Assembly: GCF_004341235.1 (NCBI RefSeq)
Contig: NZ_SLUP01000002.1
Span: 709,037-773,036, forward strand
Reading direction: 5' to 3'
Length of the DNA: 64,000 nucleotides
Origin: Mariniflexile fucanivorans
GTDB taxonomy: Bacteria > Bacteroidota > Bacteroidia > Flavobacteriales > Flavobacteriaceae
Shown: one piece after another, positions 58,201-64,000 of the stretch
Layout of the letters: every line of letters starts with the position of its first letter
Numbering within the stretch: position 1 is the stretch's first letter
Position numbers and translations under genes: made by a program
The notes under the pieces: generated by a model
Told to the model about the DNA's origin: nothing
The model's database searches: none
What the model saw: the letters and a program-made list of their open reading frames with translations, nothing else

Positions 58201-59248
58201 AAATATAATACCAGAAGAAGAACTAAATAAATTATTCACTCGGTATTATCAAAATAACAAAACTGCTGATGGTGTAGGGATTGGTTTATCACTCGTTAAA
58301 GAATTAGTGATATTATCTCATGGAAACATCATAGCGCATACCATGAATGATGATGAAATTCAATTTACCGTAACACTACCCATTGAACGTTCGTTTTATA
58401 ATGCATCTGAAATTATGGAACTTCAAACAACAGAGAGTTCTGTTATCCAAAATAGTCCAAATACCATAGAACCAATTTCAAAAACAAAAAATAATAAAAA
58501 TAAACCATTGCTACTTATTGTTGAAGATGATGAAGATATTAGGCAATTTATAAGCTCCATTTTTGAAAATGAATATACGATAAAAGAAGCTGTGGATGGC
58601 GAACAAGGCTTTGCAAATGCTTTAAAATACATACCAGACATCATTATTAGCGATATTATGATGCCTAAAATTAGTGGTATTGAACTTTGCAATACCCTAA
58701 AATTAGACGAACGTACAAGCCACATACCTATTATTTTACTCACAGCCAAAAGTGGCGATCAAAATGAAATTGTCGGTTTAAAAACGGGAGCCGATGATTA
58801 TATTACAAAACCATTTAATAATAATAAACTTAAAATACGTGTTGAAAAATTAATTGAATTACGTCAACAACTACAACAACGCTATAGCAATTCTTTTAAT
58901 CTGAGCGATATTAAAACCACTTCAGTAGACCAACAATTTCTAAAAAAATTAAAAGAAGTTCTAAATAAAAACATCACGAATACCGATTTTAATTCAGAGC
59001 TTTTAAGCAAAAATATGCTAATGAGTAGAATGCAACTACACAGAAAATTAAAAGCATTAACAGGACTATCTACTACGCAACTCATACGTAATGAACGCTT
59101 AAAAATTGCCATTTCATTATTGAAACAATCAGATCTTACCATTTCAGAAATTGCTTATCAAATTGGCTTCAACACTCCATCTTATTTTATCAAAAATTTT
59201 AAAGATGTTTACCATTGCACACCTTCAGAATATTTATTAAAATACTAA
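55250..59248 (+). CDS. Hybrid two-component system protein (sensor, kinase, receiver, AraC)
   Basis: A 1332-residue one-protein signalling system (HTCS). The start is ATG 55250; an in-frame TTG lies two codons upstream. A signal or membrane segment at about 25-42 comes first. Beta-propeller repeats (Reg_prop; many 'WIGT..NGV' units, e.g. LWIGTSGKGLTYFD) run to about 660, then a Y_Y_Y domain (about 690-770) and a helix (LAICIYIFLFALLSYAIYFY). Histidine kinase: H-box NLSHEFRTPLTLISGPIENQ near 840, G-box DGVGIGLSLVKEL near 1005. Receiver: acceptor Asp in IIISDIMMPKISG near 1134. C-terminal AraC-type HTH (ISEIAYQIGFNTPSYFIKNF). Ligand unknown; no SusC/SusD pair is near. Confidence 0.96.
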   Translation: MKQFQHKGKRNVFMVFNKNNNLDFLFLTYFVIFFTVITSAQNASINNSNSTGSIPKQFSFKTLTINDGLSQNSVISIAQDSIGYLWLATQDGLNKYDGRHFIHYDKQFEDITRSTFSKLGKVYIDKQNRLWIITHSGKLELYQKKTDNFKHINLPHAASSIFQDKKLNTYIGLYDNGLLKIDARTKDTIQVFKPEDRFVTVYDYIEIENNLMVAATNNVFKIYSNNSYEKLKTNEPSNTNFSVLEKTTNGIVWLGTYGKGLFFSLPNSKEFKKYYNTNLPENLNIEDLLVDKKGRLWIATYGNGVYLIDNKTNKVTNFKANKNNPFAIHYNDMLSLYEDVTGVIWFGSDGTGASYYDEHLIKFNILTNNQVPKSVNVDMVRSITTDANENLWIGTSGKGLTYFDVRTETYKTFTTDNSKISSNRIISLNSSNNELWIGHQAHGLNTMDASGNFKSYPELENFTIWQIINESPTQKWLCTELHGIILFDKNKGIIKEYNRDNSALTSNNIKTLVKSDNGIIWIGTDNNGVFKLNKATNKITKLKGINQKIKSLYTYNNFLWIGTNGAGLKEYDITKNTTKTYTQKDGLPNDVVYGILPDNKGKLWLSTNNGLSCFNASEHAKNFENFSVFDGLQSSEFNTGAYFKDKKGNLFFGGLEGINWFHPENLTYNTIKPKTIISKFEVFSKVRPLIKNSKLQDDENTVTFTFSSLHFSQPARNLFKYQLINHDADWIESGNNNIAHYTNLAPNTYTFKVISCSYDRVWNETPATYTFTIKQPWYLSTLAICIYIFLFALLSYAIYFYLKWRWHMKMQLKLEHEETKRLKKLNEFKTRLYTNLSHEFRTPLTLISGPIENQLTNPKLSNKDKKELTLVQRNSQRLLNLVDQLLDLSKLETGNLNLSVSKGNLTVLLKQLIAAFQFKTKEKNIVFTHQMKPINDAWFDKDVIEKIIINLLSNAVKYTPNHGKIHFEATVQNGQIIISVINNGNIIPEEELNKLFTRYYQNNKTADGVGIGLSLVKELVILSHGNIIAHTMNDDEIQFTVTLPIERSFYNASEIMELQTTESSVIQNSPNTIEPISKTKNNKNKPLLLIVEDDEDIRQFISSIFENEYTIKEAVDGEQGFANALKYIPDIIISDIMMPKISGIELCNTLKLDERTSHIPIILLTAKSGDQNEIVGLKTGADDYITKPFNNNKLKIRVEKLIELRQQLQQRYSNSFNLSDIKTTSVDQQFLKKLKEVLNKNITNTDFNSELLSKNMLMSRMQLHRKLKALTGLSTTQLIRNERLKIAISLLKQSDLTISEIAYQIGFNTPSYFIKNFKDVYHCTPSEYLLKY

Positions 59249-59269
59249 AAATGAATGTTTTAAACTTAA

Positions 59270-59299
59270 TGTTACATAAGTGCAACACTTTGTTACATA
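59270..59299. promoter_or_regulatory. Direct-repeat operator candidate for the HTCS regulator
   Basis: TGTTACATA occurs twice, at 59270-59278 and 59291-59299, exactly 21 bases apart (two helical turns), and the gap holds the dyad AAGTG-CAA-CACTT. This is the geometry of AraC-family binding sites. CATATTTG at 59296-59303 could be a -7 element overlapping the second half-site. Confidence 0.5.
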
Positions 59300-59406
59300 T
59301 TTGATATGCTTTTTTAAGCTTTCATTTTAGTTTTACAACAAGCAAAATAAACGTTTTATAATAAAACATCATTTCGCTTTAAATAAATCATTATAACTCC
59401 AAGTGA

Positions 59407-59550
59407 ATGCAACCAAATAATGATATAAAAAAAGCACCAAATAATGAACAACACGTTTATTTAAATATCGATCATTTAAAAGATGGTAATTATGTATTCA
59501 ACATCATGCTAAACAATAAAGTTATAAAGTCTTTCAAACTAAAGAAATAA
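59407..59550 (+). CDS. 47-residue protein resembling the second half of a T9SS sorting domain
   Basis: ATG 59407 to TAA 59550. The peptide begins MQPNNDIKKAPNNEQHVYLN and then has HLKDGNYVFNIMLNNKVIKS followed by FKLKK. The pattern L-x-x-G-x-Y-x-x-x-I, six residues, K-x-x-x-K-K matches the last strands of the type A T9SS sorting domain (compare VSNLSDGMYLLNIFSETGAI in the 61245 gene). There is no signal peptide and the gene stands alone, followed by a terminator. It could be a real small protein or a remnant. I have no named family. Confidence 0.6.
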   Translation: MQPNNDIKKAPNNEQHVYLNIDHLKDGNYVFNIMLNNKVIKSFKLKK

Positions 59551-59569
59551 AGATGCTATTAATCAGTGA

Positions 59570-59620
59570 GGAAAAAGGGAAATAATGAAAGTAACATGGA
59601 GTTATTTCTCTTTTTAATTT
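59570..59620 (+). terminator. Terminator after the 47-residue ORF
   Basis: A stem of about 14 bp with one mismatch (GAAAAAGGGAAATAA with TTATTTCTCTTTTT) and a 16-base loop, then T-rich sequence. It separates the small ORF from the following operon. Confidence 0.7.
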
Positions 59621-59771
59621 AAACACAATAATAGTAGGTCTAGTAAAAGCTAAATACTCATAAATGTATGGCTAACTATTGAAGCTTACAATTCAAAAAA
59701 CTCCCAAATACTAATTGATATTTAGACTAGAATTAATCCAATATTAAATTAATCAATTAAAATTCAAAAAA

Positions 59772-61232
59772 ATGAAAACAAAAATTACTTTAGCATTAGC
59801 AATGCTAGCTTGCTTGTTAACAAGTGCAAACAATATTACTGTGAGTAATATTTCTTTAGAAAATTTAAATTCGCCTCAAAATTGGGTTCAGGTTGAATTC
59901 GATTTAAGCTGGGAAAACTCATGGCGACTAAGTGCAGGTCCTTCCAATTGGGATGCTGCATGGATATTTATAAAGTATCGAGTTAATAGTGGCAATTGGG
60001 CGCATGCGCAACTAAACCAAAACGATTTTGTTGCAGCATCGGGCAGCACCATTGACATTACTACCGATGGTGTTGGTGCATTTGTTTACAGAGATACTGA
60101 TGGAAGTGGCGATTTGAATCTACAAAACATGCGTTTACGCTGGGACTATGGTTCCATTGGTACCAACGATATTATAGACGTACAAGTATTTGCTTTAGAA
60201 ATGGTATATGTACCGCAAGGTGAGTTTTCGGTTGGTGGAACAACTGGTTCTGAAGCAGGTAAATTTTATTCAGGCTTCACCAATTTATCTTACAAAATAA
60301 CTTCAGAAAATGCTATTACCGTAGCTGCTGGCATTGGTAATCTTTACTACAGTACTGCTGTTGCCGGTTCAAGACCTGGTGACCAATTAGGCCCTATACC
60401 TGCAACATTCCCAAAAGGTTTTAATGCTTATTATTGTATGAAATATGAAATGACTCAAGGCCAATATGTTGGTTTTTTTAATACACTTACAGCTACTCAA
60501 AAAACAGCAAACGATATTACTGGTCCAAATGGCAAAAATCAAGATACAGAACTTAATAGAAATACTGTTTCTTGGGTAGATGGCAGTGCTTCAGCAACTA
60601 CAACATCGCCAGATTTACCTCTTAATTATGTAAATAACAACACGCTATACGCCTATTTAGATTGGGCTGGACTAAGACCTATTACAGAACTTGAATATGA
60701 AAAAGCTTGTAGAGGTCCCATTGCTCCAAAAGCAGATGAATTTGCATGGGGCAGCGCAAATATTGCTGCTACTGCTTATACCTATATCAATCAATTGCAA
60801 CCAAATGAATTAGTGTCAAATCCAGAAGTTAGTACCGGAAATGCTATTTATGGCTTAACCAACGGCACGCCTTCAGGCCCTAAAAGAGTGGGTATTTTAG
60901 CAGCTAGTGCTAACAATAAAACTAGAGAAGAAACTGGTGGCAGTTATTATGGAATAATGGAATTAAGTGGGAATTTATATGAACGTTTAATTACTGTTGG
61001 TAATCCAGAAGGTCGCGCATTTACAGCCACCCATGGTAACGGAATAATATCAGCTGCAGGTCTTGCGAATGTTAGTTCTTGGCCAACAACCAATACGGGC
61101 ATTGGATACCGCGGTGGCTCTTTTTTCAATGGCTCAGACTATATAAGAGTTTCAGATAGGTATGATGCCGCTAGTGTCCTTGAGGGTTCTAATAATAGGT
61201 TGGGCTTTCGTGGTGTACGTTCAAGCAACTAA
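59772..61232 (+). CDS. Exported SUMF1/FGE-fold protein without catalytic cysteines
   Basis: A 486-residue exported protein (signal peptide MKTKITLALAMLACLLTSAN). The first part (about 20-150) is a beta-rich domain (SNISLENLNSPQNWVQVEFD). From about 150 it has the formylglycine-generating-enzyme fold: MVYVPQGEFSVGG, KYEMTQGQYVGFFN, GLRPITELEYEKACRGP, ESGG/ELSGNLYER and a last RGGSFFNGSDYIRVSDRYDA, ending LGFRGVRSSN. In true FGE this last motif carries the paired active-site cysteines; none is there, and no EgtB-type iron site is seen. A structural or binding role is likely. First gene of a tight operon. Confidence 0.88.
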   Translation: MKTKITLALAMLACLLTSANNITVSNISLENLNSPQNWVQVEFDLSWENSWRLSAGPSNWDAAWIFIKYRVNSGNWAHAQLNQNDFVAASGSTIDITTDGVGAFVYRDTDGSGDLNLQNMRLRWDYGSIGTNDIIDVQVFALEMVYVPQGEFSVGGTTGSEAGKFYSGFTNLSYKITSENAITVAAGIGNLYYSTAVAGSRPGDQLGPIPATFPKGFNAYYCMKYEMTQGQYVGFFNTLTATQKTANDITGPNGKNQDTELNRNTVSWVDGSASATTTSPDLPLNYVNNNTLYAYLDWAGLRPITELEYEKACRGPIAPKADEFAWGSANIAATAYTYINQLQPNELVSNPEVSTGNAIYGLTNGTPSGPKRVGILAASANNKTREETGGSYYGIMELSGNLYERLITVGNPEGRAFTATHGNGIISAAGLANVSSWPTTNTGIGYRGGSFFNGSDYIRVSDRYDAASVLEGSNNRLGFRGVRSSN

Positions 61233-61244
61233 AATCTGCACACT

Positions 61245-62093
61245 ATGAATCCTAAAATTCGATTAATTTTTTTATTACTCATTTGTAATTATGCCAACGC
61301 ACAGTATGTTGGTGGTAAAGATGACGGAAGTGCTGTATCCCCTTTAAATGGCAGCAGGCTATCAGGAGAAATAGCATCCTTTGCTGTACTGTACCAAGGA
61401 AGCTCTGGTGATGGATTTGATTCTAAAACTAACCAAGTATTACTTTTAGGTTCAAATTTTGAAATCTATGATGGAAGTTCTGGCGATGGATTTTCACAAA
61501 AAATTGCAGCTTTAACTATTTCAGGAAACAAAATTGATAATTTATATGGTGGCAATTCTGGTGATGGGTTCTCTGAAGATCAATTTCAATCCCTTCTTAA
61601 CGGACAAGCGTTAAGTATGATTTACCAAGGCAATTTTGGTGATGGATCTGATAATGTAACAGCAAATTCACTATTCCTTCAAGGATTCATGAATAATTTG
61701 TTTCAAGGAGGAAATGGAGATGGATTTGCGAGTTTGCTAAGTTCAAATAATTACTTATCAGGGCTTATGCTCGCCCTTTTTAATGGTGGTACCGGTGATG
61801 GATTTGCCACCAACACCTTGACATCTGCATTAACGCTAGATATAATAGATCATTTGATAGAAATGGATGTCTTACTTTATCCCAATCCAGCAAGCCATAT
61901 TGTTAATATCAAGCCAAATAACCAAACTAATATTACTTCTATAGAATTATATAATGTGTCTGGACAAAAAATGCCTATCAACTTATCTTATGGTAATACT
62001 ATTGACGTAAGCAACTTATCAGACGGCATGTATCTTTTGAATATTTTCTCTGAAACAGGAGCAATAACTAAGAAATTGATTATTAAAAAATAG
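61245..62093 (+). CDS. T9SS-exported protein with GDGF repeats
   Basis: A 282-residue protein. Signal peptide to ANAQ (residue 20). Residues about 21-205 consist of one degenerate and six good repeats of about 26 residues, each opening with an aromatic residue, G, and then the core GDGF: YQGSSGDGFDS, YDGSSGDGFSQ, YGGNSGDGFSE, YQGNFGDGSDN, FQGGNGDGFAS and FNGGTGDGFAT. The other half of each unit is Leu/Asn-rich. The end (about 205-282) is a type A T9SS sorting domain (LYPNPASHIVNIKPNNQ to KKLIIKK). The unit was not recognised as a known family. It lies 12 bases after the FGE-fold gene. Confidence 0.85.
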   Translation: MNPKIRLIFLLLICNYANAQYVGGKDDGSAVSPLNGSRLSGEIASFAVLYQGSSGDGFDSKTNQVLLLGSNFEIYDGSSGDGFSQKIAALTISGNKIDNLYGGNSGDGFSEDQFQSLLNGQALSMIYQGNFGDGSDNVTANSLFLQGFMNNLFQGGNGDGFASLLSSNNYLSGLMLALFNGGTGDGFATNTLTSALTLDIIDHLIEMDVLLYPNPASHIVNIKPNNQTNITSIELYNVSGQKMPINLSYGNTIDVSNLSDGMYLLNIFSETGAITKKLIIKK

Positions 62094-62109
62094 TTTAAAT
62101 TAAAATATT

Positions 62110-62769
62110 ATGAAAGCACTACTATCCACAATTATCGCATTCTTAATCTTCTTAAACCTTAACGCTCAAGTAGGGATAAACAACAACAGCCCAGAACAGA
62201 CACTTGACGTAAACGGCAAATTAAAAATTACGGATGATGCCAATACTCCCACCGCCGGTACCATCCGTTACACCACCTTCTCTGATGACTTCGAGGGTTA
62301 CAACGGAACGGAATGGAAATCCCTGACCGAACAAAAAAGTAGCGGCACGCCTAGTAACCCGGTGCCTTACTTTGGGCGCTCCAACCCCGTAACTGTTGGC
62401 AATGGCATAGGTGACCCCGGCCTGGTAACCCTTCAATCTTGGGAGAATAATGCTTCATTCAACAGCGTCCCCGCCGGTAAGTTTTTCCTAGTTACCCGTA
62501 TTCAGGCGCAAGATAATAACCTTACCACCACGTTTGAACGGATTGACTGCCTCTTATACGCCGCCCAAGGCACCTCTCTAAGGAGCAGTACGCAGGTTCG
62601 CATGGTAGGTTCTAACCGCGAATTGGTCACCTTAACGGGAGATCAATCGAACCCACTCATGATTCTGCGACCAGGGGATCGGATCACTATTTTCAATAAC
62701 AATCTGGCCTCAGAAACGACCATCAATGTCCTTATCCATGGCTTTCTAGTAAATGAATTGGACTTTTAA
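62110..62769 (+). CDS. Exported protein with GC-rich, probably imported body
   Basis: A 219-residue protein. The signal peptide (MKALLSTIIAFLIFLNLNAQ) and the segment VGINNNSPEQTLDVNGKLKI are in host-like AT-rich codons. That segment resembles the N-terminal part of adhesin/tail-fibre-like exported proteins. From about 62225 the GC content rises to roughly half, with CCC, CGC and CTG codons rare in the neighbours; this part (about 40-219) has no recognised domain but ends in a beta-rich domain (PGDRITIFNNNLASETTINV). It has no T9SS sorting domain. It lies 16 bases after the previous gene. Confidence 0.75.
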   Translation: MKALLSTIIAFLIFLNLNAQVGINNNSPEQTLDVNGKLKITDDANTPTAGTIRYTTFSDDFEGYNGTEWKSLTEQKSSGTPSNPVPYFGRSNPVTVGNGIGDPGLVTLQSWENNASFNSVPAGKFFLVTRIQAQDNNLTTTFERIDCLLYAAQGTSLRSSTQVRMVGSNRELVTLTGDQSNPLMILRPGDRITIFNNNLASETTINVLIHGFLVNELDF

Positions 62770-62779
62770 ACCAAGAGCC

Positions 62780-63835
62780 ATGAAAAGTATAATTCAATTT
62801 TTAATCTTTACGGTGTGCCAATTTTCAATTGGGCAGCAAGGGCTTTATATTTCTTCGGAAGGATTCCTACAAAACGACAATGCGGTCATTAGCGTGGTAA
62901 ATGGTGATTTTGTAAACTCAAGTAAAACGGCGTTAAATGGCGGTACACTTCAAATGATAGGTTTGGATGGAAACTCCCATCGCATCGAACTAAACAATGA
63001 AAACACCTTTGATTATTTGGAACTTTATGGCAGCTCTTCTTTTGAACTTGATGGTCAATTAATGGTAAACAGAGAAGTTTTCATGAATGATACCTCTAGT
63101 TTTATAATGAACACTGGTAGTTCTATCATCATTGGCTCAACAGCAGAAATTGTTGGCGAATCCAACACCAACACCATCACGGGGGCAGATGACACTTATA
63201 TTAAAACCACAAGAAACCATACGGCTGGCATCAACAATGATTTTGGCCTTATAGGTGTAGTAACTTATAAAGGAAGTACCTCCATGGGAAGTACCGAAGT
63301 ATTTAGACGCTATGGCACTTTTGACATTAGTGGAAACCCTACGGTTAAACGATATTATGAAATTAATCCCACTATTAATTCAGGTTTAGATATAGAGGCG
63401 CATTTCTATCTTTCAGACATTGATTTAAATGGAATACAACGTTCAAATCTTGCAGCCTATAGAAGTACTGACAATGGTCTGACGTTTACCAAAGAAGGCG
63501 GCACTACAGAAACCTTCTATCATTCCGTATCCAATATTGAGGCCTTTTCAATCTGGACTTTTGCCGATGCCTCCACTTTAAATATCGACGAATATGATGC
63601 TAACCCTATTTCAATATTCCCAAATCCAGCATCTCATAGCATCACCATGTATACAAATAAAAATCAGGCAATAACTTCCGTAGAGCTCTATGATGTTACA
63701 GGCAAGAACATGATTATGAAACCACTATCAAATAAAAACACATTAAATGTGTCCCATTTGTCAAATGGCATCTATCTTTTAAAAATATTATCAGAAACTA
63801 CAAGTATTACAAAAAAATTAGTCGTTAAAAAATAA
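62780..63835 (+). CDS. T9SS-exported surface protein
   Basis: A 351-residue protein starting at ATG 62780, which gives a signal peptide (MKSIIQFLIFTVCQFSIGQQG); the longer frame would overlap the previous gene. Residues about 25-130 are short beta repeats (FLQNDNAVISVVNGDFVNSS, LDGNSHRIELNNENTFDYLE), probably a small beta-helix. A beta-rich middle part follows. The end (about 275-351) is a type A T9SS sorting domain (ISIFPNPASHSITMYTNKNQ to KKLVVKK) much like that of the 61245 gene. Last gene of the operon. Confidence 0.85.
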   Translation: MKSIIQFLIFTVCQFSIGQQGLYISSEGFLQNDNAVISVVNGDFVNSSKTALNGGTLQMIGLDGNSHRIELNNENTFDYLELYGSSSFELDGQLMVNREVFMNDTSSFIMNTGSSIIIGSTAEIVGESNTNTITGADDTYIKTTRNHTAGINNDFGLIGVVTYKGSTSMGSTEVFRRYGTFDISGNPTVKRYYEINPTINSGLDIEAHFYLSDIDLNGIQRSNLAAYRSTDNGLTFTKEGGTTETFYHSVSNIEAFSIWTFADASTLNIDEYDANPISIFPNPASHSITMYTNKNQAITSVELYDVTGKNMIMKPLSNKNTLNVSHLSNGIYLLKILSETTSITKKLVVKK

Positions 63836-63933
63836 TAGTATCAAAATAGAAAATTAAAGCTTATTATAAAGATTCTGATTTTATTTTGTAACAATAAAAA
63901 GGTTATATGGCAAGTTTTTAAGTGGTTTAAAAA

Positions 63934-64000
63934 GCGCGCTATCCGCTATATCTTTTTATGCTGGAGTTTTATCGTAATGGTATTAAGTAAGGTAAGGCAT
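63934..64000 (-). repeat. Second copy of the AAAAGATATAGCGGATAGC element, cut by window edge
   Basis: The 19-base word is on the minus strand at 63938-63956, inside GCGCGCTATCCGCTATATC. The region between 63836 and 63930 holds only AT-rich sequence. The element continues past the right edge, so its far end cannot be compared with the copy at 39801. Confidence 0.55.

Larger units (their letters stand above)
59249..59771 (+). other. Regulatory stretch between the HTCS gene and the surface-protein operon
   Basis: About 520 bases with a direct-repeat operator candidate (59270-59299), a 47-codon ORF (59407-59550), a hairpin terminator (59570-59618) and an AT-rich leader to 59771. The leader contains TAATTGATATTTAGAC and AATCAATTAAAATTC repeats but no clear TAnnTTTG element. 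Confidence 0.5.

Noticed and set aside
62221..62436. Antisense open frame in the GC-rich gene
   Set aside because: The GC-rich stretch has few stop codons on either strand, and the frame has no start context or family signal.
62753..62779. Upstream start of the last surface protein that overlaps the previous gene
   Set aside because: The ATG at 62780 begins a clear signal peptide; the nine extra residues would spoil it.

Overview
The window is a 64 kb piece of a chromosome from a marine-type member of the Flavobacteriaceae (Bacteroidota). The evidence is AT-rich DNA, about one third GC by eye; promoters of the Bacteroidota form TTG-N17..20-TAnnTTTG in place of -35/-10 boxes; no Shine-Dalgarno sequences; many TonB-dependent receptors with carboxypeptidase-like N-terminal domains; C-terminal sorting domains of the type IX secretion system (T9SS); a hybrid two-component system; monomeric isocitrate dehydrogenase; and several families seen mainly in flavobacteria (DUF6146, DUF6787, DUF6095, DUF4249, TIGR02757). 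No rRNA, tRNA, CRISPR array, phage or intact insertion sequence was seen.

Layout. 1-7 kb is housekeeping: an outer-membrane protein fragment, an SRPBCC protein, YchF, an Alvin-type ferredoxin divergent from a LuxC-like acyl-CoA reductase, then serC and serA. 7-13 kb holds small lipoproteins and membrane proteins, a His/Cys-rich small protein with a His/Asp/Glu-rich TonB receptor (probably metal uptake), folE and a LolD-type ATPase. 13-18 kb has an iron module (PepSY reductase plus siderophore receptor) with a candidate iron box. 18-31 kb holds peptidases S10 and M61, a glycosyltransferase, a tight operon of a BatA-domain protein, a dihydroorotase-like protein lacking metal ligands, a membrane protein and an esterase, then a thioesterase and guaB. 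30-40 kb has a beta-barrel receptor-like protein with a Gly/Arg tail, a DegP protease, two hypotheticals, trmD and a MutS-like ATPase set between inverted repeats like a gene cassette. 40-52 kb has rplS, a gene-free transcription unit that may be a noncoding RNA, icd, a receptor/DUF4249 pair, a tripartite efflux set lacking its ATPase, and murQ. 52-55 kb holds a DinB-like protein and a PIF1-like helicase.

55-64 kb is the most unusual part. A one-protein two-component regulator (sensor, kinase, receiver and AraC DNA-binding domain) is followed by a possible direct-repeat operator, a 47-residue ORF resembling half of a T9SS sorting domain, and a tight four-gene operon of exported proteins. These are an FGE-fold protein without the catalytic cysteines, a protein of six or seven GDGF repeats with a sorting domain, a GC-rich gene that looks imported, and a second sorting-domain protein. 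No SusC/SusD genes are present, so this does not look like a standard polysaccharide-utilisation locus; a regulated surface structure or adhesin is my inference.

Two copies of a long hairpin repeat sit in opposite orientation between convergent genes at 11.1 and 20.7 kb, and a second intergenic motif occurs at 39.8 kb and at the right edge.
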